Assembly: GCF_020886695.1 (NCBI RefSeq)
Contig: NZ_AP024485.1
Coordinates: forward strand, 3,229,001 to 3,293,000
DNA from: Pseudodesulfovibrio sediminis
GTDB taxonomy: Bacteria > Desulfobacterota > Desulfovibrionia > Desulfovibrionales > Desulfovibrionaceae
DNA length: 64,000 bases
Direction of reading: 5' to 3'
The first letter of the stretch is position 1, and each line of letters opens with the position of its first letter. Made by a program: the position numbers and the translations under genes. Below are positions 1 to 8,985 of this stretch, piece by piece. The notes below the pieces were generated by a model. That model searched no databases. It saw nothing but the letters and a program-made list of their open reading frames with translations, and was not told where the DNA came from.

Positions 1-2
1 AG

Positions 3-1181
3 ATCGTGGATGAAAAATCAGGCAAGAGTTTTATTTTAAGAGCGACGCTCGACACGGAACAGTTCAATTCCATTCTGTGGTCTTTGGATCTCCCCAAGGG
101 GGGCGATGCCTTTATCGTGGACCGGGAAGGTGTTCTGCAAACGCCGTCAAGACTGCACGGGTCATTGCTGACCCAGGTGAGTCTGGCTGTTCCGGGATAT
201 TCCGAGAAGACCAGTGTCGAACAGATCGTGGACAAGGACGGCACGGACTTGACCGTTGGATATGTCTACATTCGCGGCACGCCGTTTATTGTCATGGTGG
301 TCAAGAAAACCCGGGAGCTGATGAGCCTGCTGCAGACCATTCGCATGGAACTCATGTGGCTCATGGCTGTCAGCATCGCGATTATACTGCTTGTTATCGT
401 GTGGGTCGCCACTTACATGGTCAACAAGATCTATATTGCGGACCAGACCCGGGCACAGGCGCTGCACCGTATGGAACACACGAATCGCATGGCCTCCATT
501 GGCCGACTGGCAGCGGGCGTGGCCCATGAAATCAACAATCCGCTGGCCATCATCAACGAGAAGGCCGGTCTCATCAATGACCTCTTCGAGTTCAAGGAAG
601 AGTACGTTCATGACGAGCGCCTGTTGAATAATATCAAGTCGATTATTGACTCTGTGCAGCGATGTGGCAAAATTACCAAACGTCTGCTCAGCTTCGCGCG
701 TCACATAGATATTGATATGGATGCCATCAAGTTCAAGGAGCTGGCAGAGGAAGTTATTGATTTTCTGCGCAAAGAGGCGGAGTATCGGAGTATCTCAATC
801 ACTATGGATATTCCAGAGAATCTGCCGGAGTTCATATCCGACCGCGGCAAGTTGCAGCAGATTTTTTTGAATTTGGTCAACAACGCCTTCCAGGCCATGA
901 ACGATGGCGGCAACCTCGCCATCAGCGCGACGCCTTCTGATAAGGACTCGCTGGTGTTCACGGTTCGGGACGATGGCTGCGGCATCCCGGCGGAAGACAA
1001 GAAACGTATTTTCGACCCCTTCTTCTCCACCAAGAAGAGAACGGGCGGCACCGGGCTGGGGCTCTCCATTACCTATGGATTGGTCCAGGAGCTGGGCGGC
1101 TCCATGTCAGTGGAGAGCGAGGTCGGCGTCGGAACGGAATTTATCATAACCATGCCCTTGAAGGCCCCGGAAAAGGCTTAA
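3..1181 (+). CDS. Membrane sensor histidine kinase, 5' end cut by the window
   Basis: The reading frame is open to the left edge, so the N-terminus (probably a first membrane segment and part of an extracytoplasmic Cache-like sensor) is missing. What remains, counted from the first GTG at position 6, is the end of a sensor domain (to about residue 105), a membrane helix (about 115-138), a dimerisation domain with the H-box GVAHEINNPL (His174) and a complete HATPase domain with N-box NLVNNAFQAM, DDGCGIP and GTGLGLS. It should autophosphorylate in response to an outside ligand. It is followed after 4 bp by a receiver gene and belongs to a four-gene signalling operon. The ligand is unknown. Confidence 0.9.
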   Translation: MVDEKSGKSFILRATLDTEQFNSILWSLDLPKGGDAFIVDREGVLQTPSRLHGSLLTQVSLAVPGYSEKTSVEQIVDKDGTDLTVGYVYIRGTPFIVMVVKKTRELMSLLQTIRMELMWLMAVSIAIILLVIVWVATYMVNKIYIADQTRAQALHRMEHTNRMASIGRLAAGVAHEINNPLAIINEKAGLINDLFEFKEEYVHDERLLNNIKSIIDSVQRCGKITKRLLSFARHIDIDMDAIKFKELAEEVIDFLRKEAEYRSISITMDIPENLPEFISDRGKLQQIFLNLVNNAFQAMNDGGNLAISATPSDKDSLVFTVRDDGCGIPAEDKKRIFDPFFSTKKRTGGTGLGLSITYGLVQELGGSMSVESEVGVGTEFIITMPLKAPEKA

Positions 1182-1185
1182 TGAT

Positions 1186-1536
1186 ATGAAGATTTTATTA
1201 GTTGATGACGAAGTTGAGCTGGTCTCGGCAATGGCCGAACGTCTTTCGTTCCGCAGCGTGGATGCGGACTGGACCGACAACGGTGAGACAGCCCTGAAAA
1301 TGGCTGCGGAAACCGACTATGCCGTGGCGGTTCTGGATATGAAAATGCCCAAAATGGGTGGTCTTGAACTCCAGGAATCATTGGCTGCCGAGCATCCGGA
1401 TATGAAGTTCATCTTCCTTTCCGGCCATGGGTCCGAATCCGATTTCAAGGCCGGTTGTGCCGCTGGATGCAACTATCTGATCAAACCCGTGCAGATCGAG
1501 AGTTTGATGGATAAAATACAGGAAGCTCTTGCTTAG
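1186..1536 (+). CDS. Single-domain response regulator
   Basis: This 116-residue protein is a receiver domain and nothing else. The acidic pocket (Asp7, Asp8), the phosphoacceptor Asp51 in VLDMKMP and the conserved Lys100 in LIKPV are all present. With no output domain it can only act by protein contact or as a phosphate carrier. It starts 4 bp after the upstream kinase stop and is followed by a kinase-like protein without a working ATPase domain, which suggests a Spo0F-like intermediate. The partner assignment is inferred from gene order. Confidence 0.9.
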   Translation: MKILLVDDEVELVSAMAERLSFRSVDADWTDNGETALKMAAETDYAVAVLDMKMPKMGGLELQESLAAEHPDMKFIFLSGHGSESDFKAGCAAGCNYLIKPVQIESLMDKIQEALA

Positions 1537-1550
1537 GCAGAGGAGACAAA

Positions 1551-2195
1551 ATGACTCAGACACCAGCCGACACCCGCCAGGGGCTGCAATTTTTCGGTCG
1601 CATCAGCGCCTCTGTGTCTCATGAGATCAAGAATGTCTTTGCCGTCATTAACGAAGCGGCGGGATTGATCGAAGATTTTACGCTCATGGCCGAGCGTGGC
1701 ATGCCTATCGACCCGGAACGGTTGAAAAAGGCGGCCAACTCCATTCAGGGCCAGATTCGACGCGGTGACGGCATCGTGAAGAATATGAATGCCTTTGCAC
1801 ATTCCACGGATGAGGATGTTCGCGAAATTGACCTCGTGGACACGCTCTCACTGACCGTGGCCCTGACAACCCGTCTCGCCGACATGAAACAGGTCAGCCT
1901 GTCCATGGGAGAATGTCCCCCTGTCTCCCTGCGGGCCAATGCCTTTGATTTGATGCAGTTGCTCCACTCCTTCATTGCAGCTGCTCTCGAAAACTTGACA
2001 GCGGGCGATTCTCTGGTCATGAGTGTCAAGCCATTGGAAGGCGGGGCATCGTTCTCCCTTTCCGTACCCGGAAAGGATGCCCCGGTCGTACTCGAAACCA
2101 TGCTTTCATTTCCCTCGCAGGCTATTTGTGCCAATATGGAATTAAATGAAAGCGCCGGGACCTGTGAACTGCGCCTCAGCGCTTCACAGCCCTGA
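1551..2195 (+). CDS. Kinase-like phosphotransferase with decayed ATPase domain (ChpT/Spo0B-like candidate)
   Basis: This 214-residue soluble protein opens with a dimerisation-type H-box, ISASVSHEIKN, with His24. The C-terminal half resembles the start of a HATPase domain (LMQLLHSFIAAALENL stands where an N-box would be), but the N-box asparagines and all G-box motifs are absent, so ATP binding is unlikely. ChpT and Spo0B have this architecture (a four-helix dimerisation domain plus a non-binding ATPase-like fold) and pass phosphate between receivers. Its position between two receiver-only genes fits that role. A degenerate, non-functional kinase is the alternative. Confidence 0.75.
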   Translation: MTQTPADTRQGLQFFGRISASVSHEIKNVFAVINEAAGLIEDFTLMAERGMPIDPERLKKAANSIQGQIRRGDGIVKNMNAFAHSTDEDVREIDLVDTLSLTVALTTRLADMKQVSLSMGECPPVSLRANAFDLMQLLHSFIAAALENLTAGDSLVMSVKPLEGGASFSLSVPGKDAPVVLETMLSFPSQAICANMELNESAGTCELRLSASQP

Positions 2196-2230
2196 AACCT
2201 TACATTCATACACTCCTCAGGAGAAACGAA

Positions 2231-2659
2231 ATGAGTGAAAAAGTACTGCTTATCGATGATGAAGTGGAATTCCTTGAAGCCCTTTCCGAGAGAATGGAAC
2301 TTCGTGGAATGGATGTCGTCACCGCCGAGAATGCTCAGAAAGCCGTGGCGGCTCTGGACAGCGGAGAGTATGATGCCATTGTTCTGGATCTCCAGATGCC
2401 TGATATGAACGGCATAGACATGCTCAAGATTATCAAGGAGAGCCACCCGGAGATGCAGGTCATCCTGCTTACTGGCAAGGCTACCCTCGAAGCTGGTGTG
2501 AAGGCCATGAAGCTTGGGGCCATGGATTTCATGGAGAAGCCCGCAGATATCGACTCGCTGACTGAGAAAATCAAAAAGGCGCAGGCTAAGAAGATGGTTA
2601 TCGTGGAGAAAGAGACCGCCAAAAAGGTCGACGACATTCTCCGTAGTAAAGGCTGGTAG
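2231..2659 (+). CDS. Single-domain response regulator
   Basis: A 142-residue receiver protein with acidic residues DDE at 9-11, phosphoacceptor Asp53 in VLDLQMPD and a conserved Lys in MEKPA. About 20 residues, rich in Lys and Glu, follow the receiver fold; they look helical and are not a recognisable output domain. It is the last gene of the operon and is followed by a strong terminator. It may be the terminal acceptor of a relay from the upstream kinase through the small receiver and the ChpT-like protein. Its downstream target is unknown. Confidence 0.9.
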   Translation: MSEKVLLIDDEVEFLEALSERMELRGMDVVTAENAQKAVAALDSGEYDAIVLDLQMPDMNGIDMLKIIKESHPEMQVILLTGKATLEAGVKAMKLGAMDFMEKPADIDSLTEKIKKAQAKKMVIVEKETAKKVDDILRSKGW

Positions 2660-2740
2660 GCTCCATTCACAAATGCCCGAAAAGGGCACCAACCGTGTAC
2701 GGCAATTCTTTCGAAGAAACCATACAGGTATATGCAATGA

Positions 2741-2773
2741 GGTCAGGTGTTTTTCACCTGGCCTTTTTGTTTT
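2741..2773 (+). terminator. Rho-independent terminator of the signalling operon
   Basis: The 9-bp stem GGTCAGGTG / CACCTGGCC has one G-U pair, a five-T loop and a T-rich tail (TTTTTGTTTTT). It lies 80 bp after the last receiver gene. Confidence 0.85.
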
Positions 2774-2827
2774 TCTTGCAGTCGTAATCCCAGAAAATGC
2801 GCCCCATGAATGTGAGGTCTCCGCAAC

Positions 2828-2855
2828 ATCGAAACGTTTGCGCAAACGTTTCGAT
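2828..2855. promoter_or_regulatory. 28-bp perfect palindrome, probable RbsR (LacI-family) double operator
   Basis: The left half ATCGAAACGTTTGC is followed directly by its exact reverse complement. It contains two copies of AAACGTTT 12 bp apart, each a LacI-family core with a central CG. It lies 61 bp upstream of rbsD, and the operon encodes its own LacI-type regulator, so autoregulation by RbsR is likely. A convincing -10/-35 pair could not be fixed. Confidence 0.75.
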
Positions 2856-2916
2856 CTGTGTTACGACTCTGTGAATTCAGCATATGTTGATTCATTCAAA
2901 TCAGTTAGAGGACGGT

Positions 2917-3336
2917 ATGAAGAAAGCGAAGCTCATTAACTCCGAGATATCGTATGTCATCGCCAAGCTTGGGCATTTCGACTGCCTGACCGTTTGTGAT
3001 GCCGGGTTGCCGGTACCGCCCGGAGTGCAGCGTATCGATCTGGCCGTGACCGAAGGGGTGCCTTCTTTTATGGATACAGTTCGGGCGATTGTTTCCGAAC
3101 TGCAAATCGAGAGTGTGGAGCTGGCCAAGGAGTTTCCGCAAGCAAGCCTGGGCTGTTATCAGGAGCTGGCTGATTTTCTGAAACAGACGGGGGTGGAGCG
3201 TGGCAGGGAAATGCCCGTGTTTTTCGTTCCGCATGAAGAGTTCAAGGTCAACTCGGCCAAAAGCGTTGCCATCGTTCGAACCGGGGAGTTTACCCCGTAC
3301 GCCAACGTGACCTTCACATCAGGCGTTGTCTTTTAG
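2917..3336 (+). CDS. rbsD: D-ribose pyranase RbsD
   Basis: RbsD interconverts pyranose and furanose forms of ribose so that ribokinase receives its substrate. The 139-residue product has the family's usual length and its signature opening, MKKAKLINSEISYVIAKLGH, followed by CDAGLPVP and ending in GEFTPYANVTFTSGVVF. The ATG at 2917 is chosen because it gives this N-terminus and follows GAGGACGG; an upstream in-frame ATG would add 11 unsupported residues. It is the first gene of the ribose operon, 61 bp after the palindromic operator and 12 bp before rbsA. Confidence 0.93.
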   Translation: MKKAKLINSEISYVIAKLGHFDCLTVCDAGLPVPPGVQRIDLAVTEGVPSFMDTVRAIVSELQIESVELAKEFPQASLGCYQELADFLKQTGVERGREMPVFFVPHEEFKVNSAKSVAIVRTGEFTPYANVTFTSGVVF

Positions 3337-3348
3337 GTCGGGGGAATC

Positions 3349-4851
3349 ATGAGCGAACTGCTCAGACTTGAGAATATCGAAAAGAGTTTTCCGGGCGTCA
3401 AGGCGCTGGATGGCGTCAACCTGTGCGTGAACGCAGGAAAGGTCATGGGATTGGTGGGGGAGAACGGCGCGGGCAAATCCACCCTCATGAAAGTGCTGAC
3501 CGGCATCTACAAAATGGATGGCGGCACGTTGCGTTATCTCGGGCGGGAGCAGGCGTTCAACGGCCCCCGGGAATCCCAGAAGGCGGGCATCAGCATCATC
3601 CATCAGGAACTCAACCTGCTGCCGGAACTCTCCATTGCGGAGAATATCTTTCTTGGCCGCGAGCGCGTCGGCTTCATGGGGCGGATTCTCTGGAAAGAGA
3701 TGTACCGCATGGCGGACGAGCTACTTGCCAAACTCGGCGTGACCCGATCCTCCCGCACGCGACTCGGCGACCTGGGCATCGGCGAACAGCAGATGGTGGA
3801 AATAGCCAAGGCCATTTCCTTCGAATCCCGGGTCATCATCATGGACGAACCCACCGATACCCTCACAGACACCGAGACCGAGGCGTTGTTTGCCGTGATC
3901 CGTGAGCTGCGCGAGACCGGGCACGGCATTGTGTATATCTCCCACCGACTCAAGGAAATTTTTGCAATCTGCGATGACGTCACTGTTTTGCGCGACGGTC
4001 AGTATATCAGTGAAAGCGACGTGTCCGACATCACGGAAGATCAGCTCATCGAGATGATGGTGGGGCGTCGGCTGGAGGAGCAGTTCCCCCGCGTGTATGT
4101 GGAGCCGGGGCCGACAAGCCTGGAGGTGAAGCATCTGTCCGGGCCGTGTCTCAAGGATATCTCTCTGGCCGTTCGGGAAGGGGAGATTCTCGGCATTTCC
4201 GGGCTCATGGGGGCAGGACGCACCGAGCTGATGAAGGCGTTATTCGGGGCATACCCTGTGGAAGGGGGCGTAATCTCCATGTTTGGCGAGGAGGTGCGTA
4301 TCGCCTCTCCGCAGGATGCGCTTGAGGCGGGCATTGCCTATATCAGCGAAGATCGCAAGGCGGACGGGCTTATTCTCGGCCTGTCGGTCAAGGAGAACAT
4401 GACCCTGACCGCCCTGGAGGGTTTCTGCTCGGTCCTGGGCCATATCGACCAGTCAAAGGAGCGGGAAGCCGCGGATCATTACATTGAGGCCTTCAATATT
4501 CGGACGCCGTCACGGCGTCAGGTCGTGGGCAATCTGTCCGGCGGCAACCAGCAGAAGGTCGCCATCGTCAAGGGGCTCATGGATCAACCCAAGGTGCTCA
4601 TTCTCGATGAGCCGACCCGCGGTGTGGATGTGGGAGCAAAAAAGGAAATCTACCAGCTTATCAACGCATTCAAGCAGAAAGGGATGAGCATCATCCTCGT
4701 CTCTTCGGAGATGCCGGAAATTCTCGGCATGAGCGATCGTATCATTGTCATGCACGAGGGGCGTTTGTGCGGTGAATTCACTGCCGAGGAAGCTGATCAG
4801 GAAATACTCATGGCCTGTGCCATAGGCAGGACACGGAAGGAGGCTGCATGA
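3349..4851 (+). CDS. rbsA: Ribose ABC importer, ATP-binding protein RbsA
   Basis: A 500-residue duplicated ATPase typical of sugar importers of the CUT2 class. The first nucleotide-binding domain has Walker A GENGAGKS (37-44) and the RbsA-like Walker B stretch [14 protein letters not shown]. The second has the altered P-loop [10 protein letters not shown] (around 285), the signature LSGGNQQK and [13 protein letters not shown]. It powers ribose uptake through RbsC with RbsB as receptor. Its stop overlaps the rbsC start by 4 bp (ATGA), so the two are translationally coupled. Confidence 0.95.
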   Translation: MSELLRLENIEKSFPGVKALDGVNLCVNAGKVMGLVGENGAGKSTLMKVLTGIYKMDGGTLRYLGREQAFNGPRESQKAGISIIHQELNLLPELSIAENIFLGRERVGFMGRILWKEMYRMADELLAKLGVTRSSRTRLGDLGIGEQQMVEIAKAISFESRVIIMDEPTDTLTDTETEALFAVIRELRETGHGIVYISHRLKEIFAICDDVTVLRDGQYISESDVSDITEDQLIEMMVGRRLEEQFPRVYVEPGPTSLEVKHLSGPCLKDISLAVREGEILGISGLMGAGRTELMKALFGAYPVEGGVISMFGEEVRIASPQDALEAGIAYISEDRKADGLILGLSVKENMTLTALEGFCSVLGHIDQSKEREAADHYIEAFNIRTPSRRQVVGNLSGGNQQKVAIVKGLMDQPKVLILDEPTRGVDVGAKKEIYQLINAFKQKGMSIILVSSEMPEILGMSDRIIVMHEGRLCGEFTAEEADQEILMACAIGRTRKEAA

Positions 4852-5825
4852 GCGCAGCAAAAAGGCAGGGAAACGGGCAGGAGCAGCAGGTCTCCATCAA
4901 GGACAGGCTGATTCAGCAGAAGACGCTTATCGCGCTGGTGGTGATGGTCGTCATTGTTTCGTTCCTGAATTCCAATTTCTTCACCACGGGCAATATCCTC
5001 AATATCCTGCGACAGACCGCCATCAACGCGATCATGGCCGTGGGCATGACCCTGGTTATTCTGACGGCGGGCATTGACCTGTCGGTGGGGTCGGTGCTGG
5101 CCCTGTGCGGCGCCATCGGTGCCAGTCTGATCGCGGCTGAGATGCCGGTGATGCTGGCTGTGGGAGCGGCGCTTGGTGCCGGTGCTGTGCTCGGAGCAGC
5201 CAGCGGCGTGGTCATTGCCAAAGGCAAGGTCCAGGCCTTTATCGCCACCCTGGTCTCCATGACCCTGGTGCGCGGACTGACCCTTGTGTACACGGACGGT
5301 CGGCCTATATCCACGGGCTTTACGGACACGGCGGATGCCTTTTCCTACATCGGCACCGGGTATCTGTTCGGCATTCCGGTTCCCATCTGGATCATGGCCG
5401 TCACCTTTGCCGGGGCCTGGTATCTGCTCAATCATACCCGTCTCGGGCGGTATATCTATGCCCTGGGCGGCAATGAAGCGGCCACTAAACTCTCCGGCAT
5501 CAACGTGGATACCATCAAGATCACGGTCTATGCCATTGCCGGATTCCTGTCGGCGCTGTCCGGCCTCATCGTGACGTCCCGGCTTTCGTCCGCCCAGCCA
5601 ACCGCCGGGTATGGGTATGAGCTGGATGCCATCGCCGCCGTTGTGCTTGGCGGCACCAGCCTCATGGGCGGTAAAGGCACGATCATGGGAACCCTGTTGG
5701 GTGCCCTTATTATCGGATTTCTCAACAACGCATTGAATTTGCTTGATGTGTCTTCCTATTATCAGATGATAGCCAAGGCTTTGGTTATTCTTTTAGCGGT
5801 CTTGGTCGATACGAAAAGCAAGTAG
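4848..5825 (+). CDS. rbsC: Ribose ABC importer, permease RbsC
   Basis: A 325-residue inner-membrane protein with about eight to ten hydrophobic helices and the CUT2 permease signatures [20 protein letters not shown] and [20 protein letters not shown]. It forms the channel of the ribose importer with RbsA. The first 25 residues are charged and cytoplasmic. It starts within the rbsA stop codon and is followed after 19 bp by rbsB. Confidence 0.95.
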   Translation: MSAAKRQGNGQEQQVSIKDRLIQQKTLIALVVMVVIVSFLNSNFFTTGNILNILRQTAINAIMAVGMTLVILTAGIDLSVGSVLALCGAIGASLIAAEMPVMLAVGAALGAGAVLGAASGVVIAKGKVQAFIATLVSMTLVRGLTLVYTDGRPISTGFTDTADAFSYIGTGYLFGIPVPIWIMAVTFAGAWYLLNHTRLGRYIYALGGNEAATKLSGINVDTIKITVYAIAGFLSALSGLIVTSRLSSAQPTAGYGYELDAIAAVVLGGTSLMGGKGTIMGTLLGALIIGFLNNALNLLDVSSYYQMIAKALVILLAVLVDTKSK

Positions 5826-5844
5826 AAAACACCATAAGGAGCGT

Positions 5845-6723
5845 ATGATGAAAAAACTTTTGACCCTTGCCATTGCCCTGGTTCTGACCATGGCGCTCGG
5901 CGTGTCTGCACAGGCCAAGGATACCATCGCACTGGTGGTCTCCACCCTGAACAACCCGTTCTTCGTCACCCTGAAAGACGGTGCCGTGAAACAGGCCGGT
6001 GACATGGGCTACGAGATCATTGTTCTGGATTCCCAGAACGACCCGGCCAAGGAGCTGGCCAACGTGGAAGACCTGATCGTTCGCGGCGTCAAGGCCGTGC
6101 TCATCAACCCCACTGATTCCGATGCGGTTTCCAACGCCATCCGCCTGATCAACAAGGCTGATATCCCGGTCCTGACCCTCGATCGCGGCGCTTCTCGCGG
6201 CACGGTCGCCAGCCACATCGCTTCCGACAACGTCGCCGGTGGTGAGATGGCCGGTAATTACATGGCAGAAAAGCTCGGCAAGGGTGCCATGGTCATTCAG
6301 CTTGAGGGGTTGGCTGGTACTTCTGCCGCACGCGATCGCGGCGCAGGCTTTGCCAAGGCTGTCGAAGCCAACGGGTTCAAGGTGCTGGCTTCCCAGCCTG
6401 CCGATTTTGATCGTACCAAGGGGCTGAATGTCATGGAGAATATGCTTGCCAGCCACGGCGACGTGCAGGGTGTTTTCGCACAGAATGACGAGATGGCCCT
6501 CGGCGCCATCCGCGCACTCAAGGCCGCAGGCAAGTCTGTTGTTGTCGTTGGTTTCGATGGCACGGACGACGGTGTTGCCGCGGTCAAGCGTGGCGACATG
6601 GCTGGTACCATTGCTCAGCAGCCCGCGCTGATCGGTTCTCTGGGTGTTCAGACCGCAGACAAGGTCCTCAAGGGCGAGAAGGTCGAAGCGTACATTCCTG
6701 TCCCGTTGATGGTCGTCAAGTAA
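5845..6723 (+). CDS. rbsB: Periplasmic ribose-binding protein RbsB
   Basis: A 292-residue periplasmic receptor. A clear signal peptide ends at VSAQA (about residue 24), and the mature protein opens [16 protein letters not shown], the classic start of the ribose-binding family. Other family motifs are [20 protein letters not shown] and [11 protein letters not shown]. Two adjacent ATG codons (5845, 5848) follow the Shine-Dalgarno sequence AAGGAG, and either could be used. A strong hairpin follows the stop and may give this gene more transcript than rbsK and rbsR. Confidence 0.95.
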   Translation: MMKKLLTLAIALVLTMALGVSAQAKDTIALVVSTLNNPFFVTLKDGAVKQAGDMGYEIIVLDSQNDPAKELANVEDLIVRGVKAVLINPTDSDAVSNAIRLINKADIPVLTLDRGASRGTVASHIASDNVAGGEMAGNYMAEKLGKGAMVIQLEGLAGTSAARDRGAGFAKAVEANGFKVLASQPADFDRTKGLNVMENMLASHGDVQGVFAQNDEMALGAIRALKAAGKSVVVVGFDGTDDGVAAVKRGDMAGTIAQQPALIGSLGVQTADKVLKGEKVEAYIPVPLMVVK

Positions 6724-6735
6724 TACCGTATTCTA

Positions 6736-6760
6736 GGTGCGCCGGGACGTCCGGCGCACC
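6736..6760 (+). terminator. Strong hairpin between rbsB and rbsK, probable partial terminator or mRNA stabiliser
   Basis: The perfect 10-bp stem GGTGCGCCGG / CCGGCGCACC has a 5-nt loop and is followed only by ATTTT. The weak T-run suggests partial termination or protection of the 3' end of rbsB mRNA rather than a full stop. Confidence 0.55.
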
Positions 6761-6789
6761 ATTTTCACCTCTTTCCTCGGAGCCTTCAC

Positions 6790-7716
6790 ATGGCCGCAAG
6801 CAAACTGATTGTTCTCGGCAGCGTCAATGCCGACCATGTCCTGCAGGTGGACACGTTTCCCCGTCCCGGGGAGACGGTCATCGGGCACGGGTATCAGGTC
6901 CTGCCCGGTGGCAAGGGAGCCAATCAGGCCGTTGCCGCGGCCCGTCTCGGTGCGGATATCGGTTTCATCGCCTGTGTGGGTGACGATGATTTCGGGCATC
7001 GCATGATCGAGCGGTTTAACGAGGACGGCATGGAGACCTCGGCGGTCATGGCTGTTGAAGGACTGCCCACCGGTATCGCCCTCATTCAGATTGCCGCCAG
7101 TGGCGAGAACAGCATCTCCATTTCCGCAGAGGCCAACGCGGCGTTGACCCCGGAGGTTCTGGCTCCTCACATGACCATGCTCACGCAGGCCGAGACCGTG
7201 CTCATGCAGCTTGAAAGCCCGTTTGAGACCATTGAGCTGGCCGCGCGTACCGTGAGAAAAGCAGGGGGCAGGGTCGTGCTGAATCCGGCTCCGGCCCGTG
7301 CGCTCCCGGATTCCCTGCTGGCCGAGCTGGACATGATCACGCCCAACGAGACCGAGGCGGAGATGCTCACCGGCGTGGGTGTCGAGACCGAAGCGGACGC
7401 ACGGAAGGCCGCTGATATTTTGCATGACAAAGGGGTTGGTGTCGTTTTAATAACCCTTGGCGAGAAAGGGGCTTATGTAAGCTCCTCCGAGGGTGCCAGG
7501 CTGGTGGAGGGGTATTCGGTCACTGCCGTGGACACCACGGCGGCCGGTGATACCTTTAACGGCGCGCTGGTGACCGCTCTGCAACAGGGCAAGTCCATGG
7601 ATGACGCCATCCTTTTTGCCCACGCTGCGGCTGCCATTTCTGTCACCCGACTGGGAGCGCAACCTTCCATTCCGAGGCTGGAAGAAGTGACCGTATTCAT
7701 GAAGAACAACGCATAG
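6790..7716 (+). CDS. rbsK: Ribokinase RbsK
   Basis: A 308-residue PfkB-family kinase that phosphorylates D-ribose to ribose 5-phosphate. The N-terminal ribokinase signature LGSVNADHVLQVDTFPRPGET, GGKGANQAVAAARLG and the C-terminal catalytic motif DTTAAGDTFNGAL, with the base Asp in AAGD, are all present. It lies 66 bp after rbsB, beyond the hairpin, and 6 bp before rbsR. Confidence 0.95.
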   Translation: MAASKLIVLGSVNADHVLQVDTFPRPGETVIGHGYQVLPGGKGANQAVAAARLGADIGFIACVGDDDFGHRMIERFNEDGMETSAVMAVEGLPTGIALIQIAASGENSISISAEANAALTPEVLAPHMTMLTQAETVLMQLESPFETIELAARTVRKAGGRVVLNPAPARALPDSLLAELDMITPNETEAEMLTGVGVETEADARKAADILHDKGVGVVLITLGEKGAYVSSSEGARLVEGYSVTAVDTTAAGDTFNGALVTALQQGKSMDDAILFAHAAAAISVTRLGAQPSIPRLEEVTVFMKNNA

Positions 7717-7722
7717 GAAACC

Positions 7723-8727
7723 ATGGCCACCATCAAGGACGTAGCAAAGCTCGCAGGCGTGTCGACATCAACCGTGTCGCATGTTCTGAACGGCACCCGT
7801 TTTGTTCGCGAGGAAACCTGCGAGCGGGTGGAGAACGCCGTGCGCGAGTTGAGTTACCGGCCGTCCTCCATTGCCCGGAGCCTGAAAGTCCAGCAGACCA
7901 AGACGCTGGGCATGCTGGTCACAGCGAGCCGCAACCCGTTTTTTGCCGAAGTCGTGCACGGGGTCGAGCGGCAGTGCTACAAGCGGGGCTACACCCTTTT
8001 TCTCTGCAATACCGAAGGTGACGTGCAGCGCATGGAAGCCAACCTTGACGCGCTGGAAGAAAAGCGCGTGGATGGCATGCTGCTGCTGTGCGGCGAGGTC
8101 AACAACGACATCATCACGCTGCTGGAAGCCGAGCGGTCCGTGCCTATCGTGGTCTTTGACTGGGGGCCTCAGTCGGACACCGTGGACCGTATCTATGACA
8201 ATTCGCCGCACGGCTCGCGTCTCGCCACCGAGTATCTCATCAACATGGGGCACACGGCCATCGGGTGCGTGACCGGTCCCAGGGGAAGACGGTCTGCCGA
8301 GGAGCGGCTGGCCGGGTTCCGTGAGACCATGCGTGCAGCCGGTCTGCCCGTGCGCGAGGAGTGGATTGTCGAAGGGGACTATGAGTGCGAGGGCGGCGTC
8401 AATGCCATCAATCAGCTCCATGCACTCCCGGAAATGCCGACCGCCTTGTTCGTCTGCAACGACATGATGGCCATTGGGCTCATCAGCCGGGCCGCGCAGT
8501 TGGGGTTGCATGTACCTCAGGACCTTTCCCTCATCGGGTACGACGATATATACATCGCCGGATATACCTCGCCGTTGTTGACCACCATCCATCAGCCCAA
8601 GGAAGAGATCGCAGCCATGGCCGTGGATACCCTCATCGACCGCCTGGTCAGCAAGCGGGCCAAGGGCAAGATGATCAAGATCGAACCGAGCCTGGTTGAA
8701 CGGAATTCGGTGCGTAGACTGAAATAA
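7723..8727 (+). CDS. rbsR: LacI-family ribose operon regulator RbsR
   Basis: A 334-residue LacI-type repressor. The N-terminal helix-turn-helix and hinge read MATIKDVAKLAGVSTSTVSHVLNG (quoted in part: DVAKLAGVSTSTVSHVLNG) and RPSSIARSLK, followed by a periplasmic-binding-protein-like effector domain with NPFFAEVVHGVE, CNDMMAIGL and GYDDI. It closes the rbs operon 6 bp after rbsK and most likely binds the palindrome at 2828-2855, with ribose or a phosphorylated form as inducer. The effector is inferred from the operon, not from residues. Confidence 0.9.
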   Translation: MATIKDVAKLAGVSTSTVSHVLNGTRFVREETCERVENAVRELSYRPSSIARSLKVQQTKTLGMLVTASRNPFFAEVVHGVERQCYKRGYTLFLCNTEGDVQRMEANLDALEEKRVDGMLLLCGEVNNDIITLLEAERSVPIVVFDWGPQSDTVDRIYDNSPHGSRLATEYLINMGHTAIGCVTGPRGRRSAEERLAGFRETMRAAGLPVREEWIVEGDYECEGGVNAINQLHALPEMPTALFVCNDMMAIGLISRAAQLGLHVPQDLSLIGYDDIYIAGYTSPLLTTIHQPKEEIAAMAVDTLIDRLVSKRAKGKMIKIEPSLVERNSVRRLK

Positions 8728-8929
8728 TCTGACAATCAGTCCACAACAATTCTCCAACTCCCTTTTTCCGATTTAAAACGAACACAACCGGTGTTGCACC
8801 CGCTCGACAGGCGGAGACAACACTGTTTCGCGTGTTTTGGTTTTTACAAGCCGAACAGTAATTGAATTACAGTATACTAAATGTGTATTGAGTAGGCGTT
8901 ACTGTGATCAGTGCCTTGGTGGTATGCGC
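8728..8929. other. Non-coding stretch after rbsR
   Basis: About 200 bp with no supportable gene. It holds two short inverted repeats, AACAC-N5-GTGTT (8781-8795) and AACAC-N8-GTGTT (8819-8836). The second is followed by TTGGTTTTT and may be a weak terminator for the rbs operon. Confidence 0.4.
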
Positions 8930-8930
8930 A

Positions 8931-8961
8931 AAAAAAGGCGAGCCCTTTTGGACTCGCCTTT
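8931..8961 (-). terminator. Rho-independent terminator of the DEAD-box helicase gene
   Basis: Read on the minus strand, the 9-bp stem AAAGGCGAG / CTCGCCTTT with a 10-nt loop ends in a run of six or more T. It starts 25 bp after the helicase stop. On the plus strand the T-run is only three bases, so it works mainly for the minus strand. Confidence 0.85.
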
Positions 8962-8985
8962 GTAGATGGTGTGCGGAGGTGGCAG

